Assembly: GCA_947584375.1 (NCBI GenBank) | Contig: CANPWL010000016.1 | Coordinates: 1 to 46,675 of the forward strand | Direction of reading: 5' to 3' | DNA from: an uncultured Clostridia bacterium | GTDB taxonomy: Bacteria; Bacillota; Clostridia; Oscillospirales; Ruminococcaceae | Length of the DNA: 46,675 bases | Shown: positions 7,712 to 14,990 of the stretch, piece after piece | Numbering within the stretch: the first letter of the stretch is position 1 | Layout of the letters: every line of letters begins with the position of its first letter | Program-made: the position numbers and the translations under genes | The notes under the pieces: generated by a model | What the model saw: the letters and a program-made list of their open reading frames with translations, nothing else | The model's database searches: none | What the model was told of the DNA's origin: nothing

Positions 7712-8851
7712 ATGAAAGATAGCAAACTAAATGTCTTAAAAAACTTGTTTTCATCTTCGTCAGAGAAGATGGCAATTGTTGACGAAAAATTAAATATTTT
7801 GTGGTCAAACGCAGACGGCTTGTCAAATAAGCTTAACAGGGCTGATTTTTATGATGTTTCAAAGGATGAGTATTCTGTTCTTACCGATCAGTTATCAGAA
7901 AGCGGAATTATTGCCGATTTTCCGGTTAAAACAGAAAAGGTTTTGAAATATGAGACAGATCAGGTTATATGTACAGTTAATGTTCTTCCTGTATTTGATG
8001 ATACTGACAGCAAGAATTTAGAGGGCTATGTAATAACCTTTTACAGCTTTTTCAATGAAATAGAAAAGCATATAAATTCGCCGTTTACAGTAGTTCTTAA
8101 AAAGTTTTTAAGAATGCTTAGAAATACAGTAAGTGAAGTTGTTTTCAATACAGGACTGATTGATCAGCGTTTAGAGGATCTTGAGGAATATGATCTGATT
8201 GCCAAAAACGCAAATATTAATATGATACTCAATAATGCGCTTTCATCCTGTGCAAATTTTGAAGAGGTATTTATTTACGGAGCAGATGATTTTAATATTA
8301 TGCTGTCAAACGCTTCAGAATTTATAACCGATCTTATGCATTTTGTTGAACACTCAGCAAGAAAGCAGGGAGTTAAAATCACCTACAAAATAGAGGATGA
8401 CATTTATCTCAAGGTTGATTACGCAAGATTTATGGTCGCTGTTATGAATCTTATTTCTAACGGAATAAAATATAACCTGTCAGAGCATAAGCAAGTTTTT
8501 GTGGAGTTTAAAAAATCGGAAAGCTGCGCTTTTTTGATTGTCACTGATAACGGTATGGGTATTTCTAACGATAGTGTTTATAAAATTTTTGAACCGTTTT
8601 CCAATGTCAACAAGACAGGTATGCGTGAATCACTGGGGCTCTCTTTAGTAAAGAAATTTGTTGATAAATTCGGTGGGGGAATTACATTTAAAACAGATAA
8701 CAGCGGAACCAGTTTTGTTTTAAAGCTTCCATGTGCGGAAGATATCGATATAGATAAGGTAAATGTTCCAAATACAGATTATTTTAAGGGAACATATTCA
8801 CCGATCGATATTTATCTTCTAAAAGCAATCAGGGACGAAAATCTTGATTGA
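7712..8851 (+). CDS. Soluble histidine-kinase-like ATPase without recognisable H-box
   Basis: The product is 379 residues with no membrane segment or signal peptide, so it is cytosolic. The N-terminal ~115 residues look PAS-like (AIVDEKLNILWSNADG). The C-terminal half is a HATPase_c domain: N-box MNLISNGIKYN (Asn250), G1 DNGMGIS (279-285), and G2-type SLGLSLVKKF followed by GGGITF. The intervening helical region lacks any HELRTPL-like box. His120 (EKHINSP) is the only His at a roughly suitable place and is in a non-canonical context. No response regulator is adjacent. It may be a kinase with a diverged phosphoacceptor or an ATP-binding regulatory protein. A ribosome site AAGAGG precedes the ATG. 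Confidence 0.75.
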   Translation: MKDSKLNVLKNLFSSSSEKMAIVDEKLNILWSNADGLSNKLNRADFYDVSKDEYSVLTDQLSESGIIADFPVKTEKVLKYETDQVICTVNVLPVFDDTDSKNLEGYVITFYSFFNEIEKHINSPFTVVLKKFLRMLRNTVSEVVFNTGLIDQRLEDLEEYDLIAKNANINMILNNALSSCANFEEVFIYGADDFNIMLSNASEFITDLMHFVEHSARKQGVKITYKIEDDIYLKVDYARFMVAVMNLISNGIKYNLSEHKQVFVEFKKSESCAFLIVTDNGMGISNDSVYKIFEPFSNVNKTGMRESLGLSLVKKFVDKFGGGITFKTDNSGTSFVLKLPCAEDIDIDKVNVPNTDYFKGTYSPIDIYLLKAIRDENLD

Positions 8852-8909
8852 TCTTGCTTTTGTGACAGTATATTCCGTATTTTCACTTTGTTTTCACATT
8901 TTAAACACT

Positions 8910-8940
8910 ATTTTATTTTAAAATAAAATTATGGTATAAG
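8910..8940 (+). promoter_or_regulatory. 20-bp A/T palindrome abutting a -10 box
   Basis: A perfect palindrome (8910-8929, ATTTTATTTT and its complement) lies immediately upstream of TGGTATAAG (8932-8940), an extended -10-like element for the gene at 9026. It may be an operator, but A/T-rich palindromes arise easily by chance. Confidence 0.35.
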
Positions 8941-9025
8941 AGTAAGAAAATAAAAAACTTATTGGTTGTATATATTATAAAAAAGCAAATAATATATACA
9001 TAGAATCAAAGAACGGAGGATTATT

Positions 9026-9796
9026 ATGAAAAAAACAAAAGAAAGAAAACTAACAAAAAGTATTATAGCAGTTGTAATGTCGGCTGTATTTATTGTATGC
9101 TCCATTTCTACGGCAGTATTTGCAGTGAACGGAGATGATGACAGCAGTTCGCAGTCAGGAACTTCTGACAGTTCATCAGTATCTAATGAAAGCAATTCTT
9201 CAGACCCTTCTAATGATAATTCTTCAAATAAGTCTGATGAATCATCATCAAATTCAACATCTGCTACTACACAGCAGCCATCAACAACGCCAACTACTAG
9301 TAATTCAGCCGCTGTGGGAACTAAATTCACTTCGGGAAATTATATGTATATGGTAACCGGAAAAAATACAGTAGCACTTAAAGGATTTGCTAAAAATGTT
9401 TCTTTATCAACAGTTAAGGTTAAAAGTAATGTAACATTTAATGGTGTAACGTATAAAGTAACAAAGATTGGAAAAGCTTCGTTTAAAGGTGAAAATAGCA
9501 TTAAAACGGTTATTAGTTCTCTTTCTGTAACAAGTATCGGTAAGCATGCGTTCTTGAAGTGCAAAAACCTTAAAAAGGTAAGAATAAAATCAAATGTAAC
9601 TGTAATAGGTCAGTCGGCATTTAGATATTGTTCAAAGCTCAGCACCATTAATATAACTTCTGTTGTGTTGAAGGATGTACATCAAAATGCTTTTAGTAAT
9701 ATCAAGTCAGGTGCAGTCATCAACGTGATGGACGCCTCAACAAGGACACTTATAAAACCGACATTAAAGACAAAAGTATCAATTAATGTAATGTAA
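9026..9796 (+). CDS. Secreted Ser-rich LRR_5 protein
   Basis: A 256-residue exported protein. The basic start and hydrophobic core end at about residue 33 (STAVFA). A low-complexity Ser/Asp/Asn/Thr linker runs from about 36 to 96. LRR_5-type units fill about 115-245 (VTKIGKASFKGENSI, VTSIGKHAFLKCKNL, VTVIGQSAFRYCSKL). Unlike its neighbours it has no Lys-rich FN3 module at the end, and the linker is N-terminal rather than C-terminal. GGAGG precedes the ATG. It is followed by a strong terminator and appears monocistronic. Confidence 0.8.
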   Translation: MKKTKERKLTKSIIAVVMSAVFIVCSISTAVFAVNGDDDSSSQSGTSDSSSVSNESNSSDPSNDNSSNKSDESSSNSTSATTQQPSTTPTTSNSAAVGTKFTSGNYMYMVTGKNTVALKGFAKNVSLSTVKVKSNVTFNGVTYKVTKIGKASFKGENSIKTVISSLSVTSIGKHAFLKCKNLKKVRIKSNVTVIGQSAFRYCSKLSTINITSVVLKDVHQNAFSNIKSGAVINVMDASTRTLIKPTLKTKVSINVM

Positions 9797-9881
9797 TTAT
9801 ATTTAATGATAGAATAAGATAGTTAAAGTGATTATCATTACAATACTCACTTTTGCCGGAAATCTGAAATTAACAGCTATT

Positions 9882-9922
9882 GCTGAATCGCTTATATGTT
9901 TAAGCGGTTCAGCTTTTTTGTT
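9882..9922 (+). terminator. Terminator after the Ser-rich LRR gene
   Basis: GCTGAATCGCTTA (9882-9894) and TAAGCGGTTCAGC (9901-9913) form a 13-bp stem with one wobble and a 6-nt loop, then T6GT4. The 3' arm overlaps the last codons of convergent spoIID. Confidence 0.9.
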
Positions 9923-10901
9923 TTATATTGAAAATATTTGTTTTAGGGAAATAGTATTCAAGAATTTCCTTATAGTTTTTTCCGCTTTCTGCAAGAGAAT
10001 TTGCACCGAACTGGCTCATTCCTACCAAATGTCCCAGACCTTTGGTCTTAAAGATTATATTACCGTCTTTAATTTCTGTTTCAAAGTGCTGTGACGGCAG
10101 ATCAAGAGCAGAGCACAGTTCGCTTGCCTGTATCTCCTTTCCGCCCAGTGAAATTGTCAGAGGTGTTCCGTTTTTGGTCTTTTTTATAACTTTAATCCAT
10201 TCTTCACTGTTGTCGGAAAGCTTTACAGAAAACGTACTTTCTGCATTTTTCTTAAATTCTTTTTCTGAAACCGTAGTCGTTTTTGAAAATCCTTTTGCTT
10301 TTTCATCTGATTTACTATCCACAGATACCAGATAAGGTACATCTTCGTTCCATATATCCTTAGAGCTTTCTGTTTGTCCGCAGGAAATAGTGTGATAAGC
10401 AACTACAATAGGCTGATTGTCATAAATACATATTTCATTTATTGCCTCTTCTACTGCGGAGGTAACATTTTTAAGAACAGTTTCATATTTACTTCCATAG
10501 TATTCTTTTGCCTCATCGGTTGTAAAGCTTTTTGGATATGTAGTATCGTCAGTGCTTATAATTGCTCCCATAAGAGATTTTGTAGGATGTTCGTTTTCGT
10601 TTATGTAACGGTTTATTATATATGTATGCGACAGCACTGTCTGTGCCTTTAACGCTTCTTTTTCAAAGGTACCCGGCATCTGCGCCATAACGTTCCATAT
10701 CAGATATTCCTTAATATCCATTACTGCAATATCTTTTGTTTTGGTATTTAGTATTGAAACTTCTTTGCAGTCTGTGGAAAGAAAGGTTTCCTTACTGCTT
10801 TTTTCAAAAAGTGCTGTAACTCCTTTGTCCAGAAGTATAAATGCGGGTATAACCATTAAGCATACCGCAAAAATTAAAAGTGAATGAAAAGTTTTGTTCA
10901 T
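9909..10901 (-). CDS. spoIID: SpoIID-family protein (stage II sporulation protein D) with Gln at the usual EMP glutamate
   Basis: SpoIID is a membrane-anchored peptidoglycan lytic transglycosylase that works with SpoIIP and SpoIIM during engulfment. This copy has 330 residues with one N-terminal membrane segment (about 7-24). The family landmarks are KEYLIWNVMAQMPGTFEKEA (64-83), ALKAQTVLSHTYI, YHTISCGQTESS and GLGHLVGMSQFGANSLAESG. The glutamate normally found before MP in the first landmark is Gln74 here (codon CAG). From memory this glutamate is the catalytic residue in the characterised enzymes, so activity is in doubt. The ribosome site AAGGAG lies upstream of the ATG. No spoIIP or spoIIM is nearby. 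Confidence 0.88.
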   Translation of the reverse strand: MNKTFHSLLIFAVCLMVIPAFILLDKGVTALFEKSSKETFLSTDCKEVSILNTKTKDIAVMDIKEYLIWNVMAQMPGTFEKEALKAQTVLSHTYIINRYINENEHPTKSLMGAIISTDDTTYPKSFTTDEAKEYYGSKYETVLKNVTSAVEEAINEICIYDNQPIVVAYHTISCGQTESSKDIWNEDVPYLVSVDSKSDEKAKGFSKTTTVSEKEFKKNAESTFSVKLSDNSEEWIKVIKKTKNGTPLTISLGGKEIQASELCSALDLPSQHFETEIKDGNIIFKTKGLGHLVGMSQFGANSLAESGKNYKEILEYYFPKTNIFNIKQKS

Positions 10902-11109
10902 TATTTTTCTCCTTGAAAATCTTTGAGGATCTCTTGTCCTTTTCTATATACTATGCTTGGTTTTATAAACATATGATTTTTGTCAAATGTGTTTTTCATT
11001 TTGCGGAGATTAGAAAATAACATGGATTACTATTTACAAAAACCGTTGAAAATTAAGATTTTATGCAGTTTTTATGCATTAAAACATATGTATACAGATG
11101 CTCTTAATC
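10902..11109. other. Divergent intergenic region between spoIID and gltA
   Basis: No reading frame or RNA gene is recognisable. It holds the spoIID promoter at the left and leads to the gltA promoter at the right, with A/T-rich sequence between. Confidence 0.5.
10948..10977 (-). promoter_or_regulatory. SigE-like sporulation promoter of spoIID
   Basis: On the minus strand ATCATATG (-35 side), 14 bp, CATAGTAT (-10 side) resembles the mother-cell SigE pattern (ATATT region, then CATACAAT), about 50 bp upstream of the ATG. The known B. subtilis spoIID is SigE-dependent. The match is partial. Confidence 0.45.
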
Positions 11110-11138
11110 TTGACTAATAAAGCAATTTATAGTATAAT
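11110..11138 (+). promoter_or_regulatory. Promoter of citrate synthase
   Basis: TTGACT (11110-11115), 17 bp, TATAAT (11133-11138), about 65 bp before the start codon. Confidence 0.75.
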
Positions 11139-11204
11139 TAAATTCAATATTCATAAATATGTATCGGACAAATAATTCATTAAAATATAAAAGGAGTGAA
11201 CACG

Positions 11205-12563
11205 ATGTCTGAAAAAAGTGTAAAAACCCCTCAGGAGGCTTTAAAGAAACAATTCGTAAAAAATAATTATATAGATCCGAAATATTATGATACGTTCGGA
11301 GTTAAAAGAGGCTTGAGAAATCCCGACGGAACGGGAGTAATGGCAGGAGTAACAAATATATGCAATGTACACGGATATGTAGTTAATGAGGGAGAGAAAG
11401 AGCCTGTTGACGGAAAACTGTTTTACCGTGGATACAGTATAAATGATATAGTTGATAACGCAATAAAAGAAGATAGATTCGGATATGAGGAGGTCGTATT
11501 TTTGCTCCTGTTCGGGTCATTGCCTACGAAAAATGAATTGAAAGGCTTATTGAAATTGCTGGACGCCAACAGAGAACTGCCTAATGCTTTTTTTGAGGAT
11601 ATGATTTTAAAAGCTCCGTCAAAAAATATTATGAATAAAATGGCTAGATCGATCCTTGCACTTTATTCATACGATGATGATCCTGAGGATATGTCGCCTA
11701 ACCATGAACTTTCAACAGCAATTTCAATTATTTCAAAACTGCCGGGTATAATGGTTTCTGCATATCAGGTCCAACAAAGAAGCTTTTATGGAGAAACTAT
11801 GATAATGCATCCGCTGATTCACGGACTTTCAACAGCAGAGACTATACTTTCTACACTTCGTCCGGACAGAAAGTACAGCCATGATGAGGCAATGCTTTTA
11901 GACCTTATGCTTATGATCCATGCAGAGCACGGCGGAGGAAACAATTCCACCTTTAGCTGCAGAGTGCTGACATCATCGGGAACAGACCCTTATTCGGCAT
12001 ATGCAGCTGCTATTGGAGCTTTGAAAGGTCCTAGACACGGCGGCGCAAATGCTAAAGTAATTCAGATGCAGCAATGTATTGAGGAAAATGTCCGCAACTG
12101 GGAGGATGAAGGAGAGGTTGCCGACTTTTTAAGAAAAATTGTAAGAAAAGAAGCCAATGATAATTCAGGTCTAATATACGGTATGGGACATGCAGTTTAT
12201 ACCAAAAGTGACCCAAGGGCTGTAATCCTTAAAGATAACGCTAAGAAGCTGGCTCATGGCACAGAGTTTGAAAAGAAGTTCAATCTTTTGGAAACAGTTG
12301 AAAGGCTGTCCCCTGAAATTCTCCGTGAGACGGGGCGAAACAAAGATATTTGTGCAAACGTAGATATGTATTCAGGGCTTGTTTATCAGATGTTAGGTAT
12401 TCCGCATGATTTGTTTACTCCGCTGTTTGCAGTATCGAGAATGGCAGGTTGGTGCGCACATAGATTTGAAGAACTTGTAACAGGAAGACGTATCATAAGA
12501 CCTGCGTATAAATCAGTTTTAAGATCAAAGGAATATATTCCGATTGCCGAAAGAAAATATTAA
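11205..12563 (+). CDS. gltA: Citrate synthase
   Basis: Citrate synthase condenses oxaloacetate and acetyl-CoA to citrate in the cytosol; in fermentative Clostridia this mainly feeds 2-oxoglutarate and glutamate synthesis. It is 452 residues. Catalytic regions are visible: HAEHGGGNNSTFSCR, the signature GMGHAVYTKSDPRA, and NVDMYSGLVYQMLGIP followed by RMAGWCAHRFEE. The ATG at 11205 is preferred: AAGGAG lies 8 bp upstream, whereas a GTG at 11196 would overlap that ribosome site. It stands alone, with no aconitase or isocitrate dehydrogenase adjacent. Confidence 0.95.
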   Translation: MSEKSVKTPQEALKKQFVKNNYIDPKYYDTFGVKRGLRNPDGTGVMAGVTNICNVHGYVVNEGEKEPVDGKLFYRGYSINDIVDNAIKEDRFGYEEVVFLLLFGSLPTKNELKGLLKLLDANRELPNAFFEDMILKAPSKNIMNKMARSILALYSYDDDPEDMSPNHELSTAISIISKLPGIMVSAYQVQQRSFYGETMIMHPLIHGLSTAETILSTLRPDRKYSHDEAMLLDLMLMIHAEHGGGNNSTFSCRVLTSSGTDPYSAYAAAIGALKGPRHGGANAKVIQMQQCIEENVRNWEDEGEVADFLRKIVRKEANDNSGLIYGMGHAVYTKSDPRAVILKDNAKKLAHGTEFEKKFNLLETVERLSPEILRETGRNKDICANVDMYSGLVYQMLGIPHDLFTPLFAVSRMAGWCAHRFEELVTGRRIIRPAYKSVLRSKEYIPIAERKY

Positions 12564-12587
12564 ATCAAACAAAAGTTAGTTTTACAT

Positions 12588-12620
12588 AGAGATGTTCATA
12601 AGCGAGCATCTCTTTTATTG
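12588..12620 (+). terminator. Terminator of citrate synthase
   Basis: AGAGATGTTC and GAGCATCTCT form a 10-bp stem (one wobble) with a 6-nt loop, then TTTATTGTATT. Confidence 0.85.
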
Positions 12621-12709
12621 TATTATTTAAGAAAAGTATTCGGAAAAAGCAGTTTCATATTAAGAAATAAAGGAAAAGCATTTTAAAATAAAAATTTTTA
12701 CAAAAGTCC

Positions 12710-12738
12710 TTTAAAATTTTTTTGAAATATGTTATAAT
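12710..12738 (+). promoter_or_regulatory. Promoter of the lipoprotein gene
   Basis: TTTAAA (12710-12715), 17 bp, TATAAT (12733-12738), about 50 bp upstream of the ATG. Confidence 0.5.
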
Positions 12739-12786
12739 AATTTTAAATGTATCATGGCTAAGTTTTGGTAAAGGAGAGATAACAAT

Positions 12787-14115
12787 ATGAAAAGATATTT
12801 TGCCTTAATAGTTTCTTTTCTTTTTATTATCGGTATGTCCGGCTGTTCCATAGGACAGAGTGGTATTGACGGTCTTATCTCTGCGCCAAAGCTTACGGAA
12901 AAGCAATCGGAAATTCATCAGGCACTTACAAAGCACGTAGGCAGTGATATTTCTTTGAAATATCCAAAGAGCGGGGATAACCGTTCTGCATTTGTTGTAG
13001 CAAACATAGATAATGAGCCTAGCGAAGAGGCGATAGTTTTCTTTCAATATACAAATCCTGAAAAAGATACGGGTACTGTAATGGTGGAAATTTTGGATCA
13101 GAATTCTGATGGAGATTGGTTGTCGGTATATGAGTTTCCGGGAGCCGGACCGGTTGTCGACCAGATTGAAATAAAAAATCTCGGTTCTGACGATAAGCCG
13201 AGTATTATAATCGGATATTCCACATTGAATCTTGAGGACAAGCAGTTTCAGATATATAGTTACAGTGAAGGTCAGATGAGCAGTATATATACAGATAAGT
13301 ATTCAATAATGCATATTATAGATTCTGACGGAAAGGGTCATAACGATATAATAACAATTTCAACAGATAGTGAAACGGGAATGTCTTCCGCTTCATTGCT
13401 TCGATCAAACAGCGGTAAAATAGTGTCGGTTGATAATATTAAAATGACAAGCGGCACCAGTGCTTATGTTTCTTCCGCTATTGGCAAAACTGCTGACGGA
13501 AGTTCGGCTTTGTTTGTAGATTCAACAAAATCCACAGGTATAATTCAGACAGAGGTTGTTTCATACAGTTATGAAAAGCTTCAAAATCCGATGGTTACGT
13601 TTTCAAACAGGCTTATGAAAAGAACTTCAAGACCGTCACGATATATAAGCAAGGACATAGACAAGGATTCAGTAATTGAGATTCCAAAAATACAGTCTGC
13701 ACCCGGATATGAGGATTATGATGATTCTGAAGAGAATAAACAATTTTTAACTGTTTGGAATGTGTACAAGGACAGCTATTCTTTGGAGGAAAAATACACT
13801 GGATATTATAAATTATCAGATGGATATGCATTTATGTTTCCGGACAAATGGAAAGGCAAGGTCACTGTTAAAACAGATGAGGTGACAGGGGAAACGGTAT
13901 TTTATAAATACAATAAAAATCTCTCGGAAAGCACCTTTGAACTTTTAAGGATCAATGTTGCGGACAGTGATGAAATAAACAATTATAACAAACGCGGTTA
14001 TATAGCTGTAAGATTCAGCGACCAAATTGCATATGTTGCAAAAATAAGCAACTCGGATGATGTCTTAGGCATAGATTTTGATACAATAAAAAACAATTTG
14101 TTTTTAACGGATTAG
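12787..14115 (+). CDS. Lipoprotein of unknown function upstream of a two-component system
   Basis: The product has 442 residues. A lipobox GMSGC with the lipidated Cys20 follows a hydrophobic signal. The middle (about 60-240) has repeated short strand patterns with Asp-rich turns (VANIDNEPSEEAIVFFQ, IKNLGSDDKPSIIIGYS, IIDSDGKGHNDIITIS) suggesting a FG-GAP/VCBS-like beta-propeller. The C-terminal third is an unassigned alpha/beta region. It lies 138 bp upstream of a response regulator and sensor kinase in the same direction, so it may be a surface component connected with that system, but nothing in the sequence proves this. The ribosome site is AAGGAGAG. Confidence 0.75.
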   Translation: MKRYFALIVSFLFIIGMSGCSIGQSGIDGLISAPKLTEKQSEIHQALTKHVGSDISLKYPKSGDNRSAFVVANIDNEPSEEAIVFFQYTNPEKDTGTVMVEILDQNSDGDWLSVYEFPGAGPVVDQIEIKNLGSDDKPSIIIGYSTLNLEDKQFQIYSYSEGQMSSIYTDKYSIMHIIDSDGKGHNDIITISTDSETGMSSASLLRSNSGKIVSVDNIKMTSGTSAYVSSAIGKTADGSSALFVDSTKSTGIIQTEVVSYSYEKLQNPMVTFSNRLMKRTSRPSRYISKDIDKDSVIEIPKIQSAPGYEDYDDSEENKQFLTVWNVYKDSYSLEEKYTGYYKLSDGYAFMFPDKWKGKVTVKTDEVTGETVFYKYNKNLSESTFELLRINVADSDEINNYNKRGYIAVRFSDQIAYVAKISNSDDVLGIDFDTIKNNLFLTD

Positions 14116-14187
14116 CTTAATATTTAATAATAAAAATGTGTAAGAATTACTTTTTATATTGAGTTTGTGCCATTCAGTTAAAGGTTT

Positions 14188-14204
14188 ACTAATCAATGAT
14201 TAGT
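14188..14204. promoter_or_regulatory. Perfect 17-bp palindrome upstream of the response regulator
   Basis: ACTAATCA-A-TGATTAGT has perfect 8-bp arms and lies 50 bp before the regulator start. It could be an operator for autoregulation or, less likely because the loop would be short, a weak terminator of the lipoprotein gene. Confidence 0.4.
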
Positions 14205-14253
14205 TTTCAGGGTCTGTTTGGTATAAGGTTCATTAAAGAACGGAGGATTTATA

Positions 14254-14952
14254 ATGAGAAAAATTTTGGTTTGTGAGGATGAAGATTCTATTCGTGAGGT
14301 TATAGTTTTAAACTTGGAAAGAGTAGGATATGATGTCACAGATGTAAGCTGCGGAGAAGATGCTTTAAAGTCTTTTGAAGATAACGGCGGATGCTTTGAC
14401 GTGGCATTGTTGGACATTATGATGCCCGGAATTGACGGATTTGAGGTATGTAAAAAGCTTAGGGCAAAATCTAGCACAATAGGAATTATTATGCTTTCTG
14501 CAAAAAGCCAGGAGATGGACAAGGTTTCATCTCTTATGATGGGTGCTGATGATTATATTACCAAACCGTTTTCTATTTCCGAGCTGATAGCGAGAGTTGA
14601 CGCCATTTGCAGAAGGGTCGATATAAGCCATTTGAAAACAGATAGTTCACCCACAATAAAGTCGGGACCTTTTACTATTAACCCAAAGAGCAGGACTGTT
14701 TATAAAAACGGAAAGCCTATTGATTTAACGCAGGTAGAATATCAAATATTGGAGTATTTTTTCAATAATCAGAATACTGCTCTTGACCGAACAAGCATTC
14801 TAAATCATATATGGGGAGACAGCTATTACGGAGATGATAAAATAGTAGACGTTAATATTAGAAGGATCAGAATGAAAATAGAGGAAGAACCGTCAAATCC
14901 AAAATATATTCAGACCATCTGGGGATTCGGATACAAGTGGGTTTCTAATTAA
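14254..14952 (+). CDS. OmpR/PhoB-family response regulator
   Basis: A 232-residue DNA-binding response regulator. The receiver domain (1-120) has the acidic pair in VCEDEDS, phosphoacceptor Asp54 in ALLDIMMPGIDGF, and the conserved Lys in DDYITKPF. A winged-helix effector domain (about 135-230) follows, with NPKSRTVYKNG, LTQVEYQILEYF and VDVNIRRIRMKIE typical of the OmpR family. The cognate kinase follows 38 bp downstream. CGGAGG precedes the ATG. The signal and regulon are unknown; it is most like PhoB/WalR-type envelope or phosphate regulators. Confidence 0.93.
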   Translation: MRKILVCEDEDSIREVIVLNLERVGYDVTDVSCGEDALKSFEDNGGCFDVALLDIMMPGIDGFEVCKKLRAKSSTIGIIMLSAKSQEMDKVSSLMMGADDYITKPFSISELIARVDAICRRVDISHLKTDSSPTIKSGPFTINPKSRTVYKNGKPIDLTQVEYQILEYFFNNQNTALDRTSILNHIWGDSYYGDDKIVDVNIRRIRMKIEEEPSNPKYIQTIWGFGYKWVSN

Positions 14953-14990
14953 TAAAAGGATGTATGTTTGACGAAAGGGGTTGATAATAG

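Noticed and set aside
9828-10094. Plus-strand frame across the end of spoIID
   Set aside because: It is the shadow of spoIID and the terminator, without a ribosome site.
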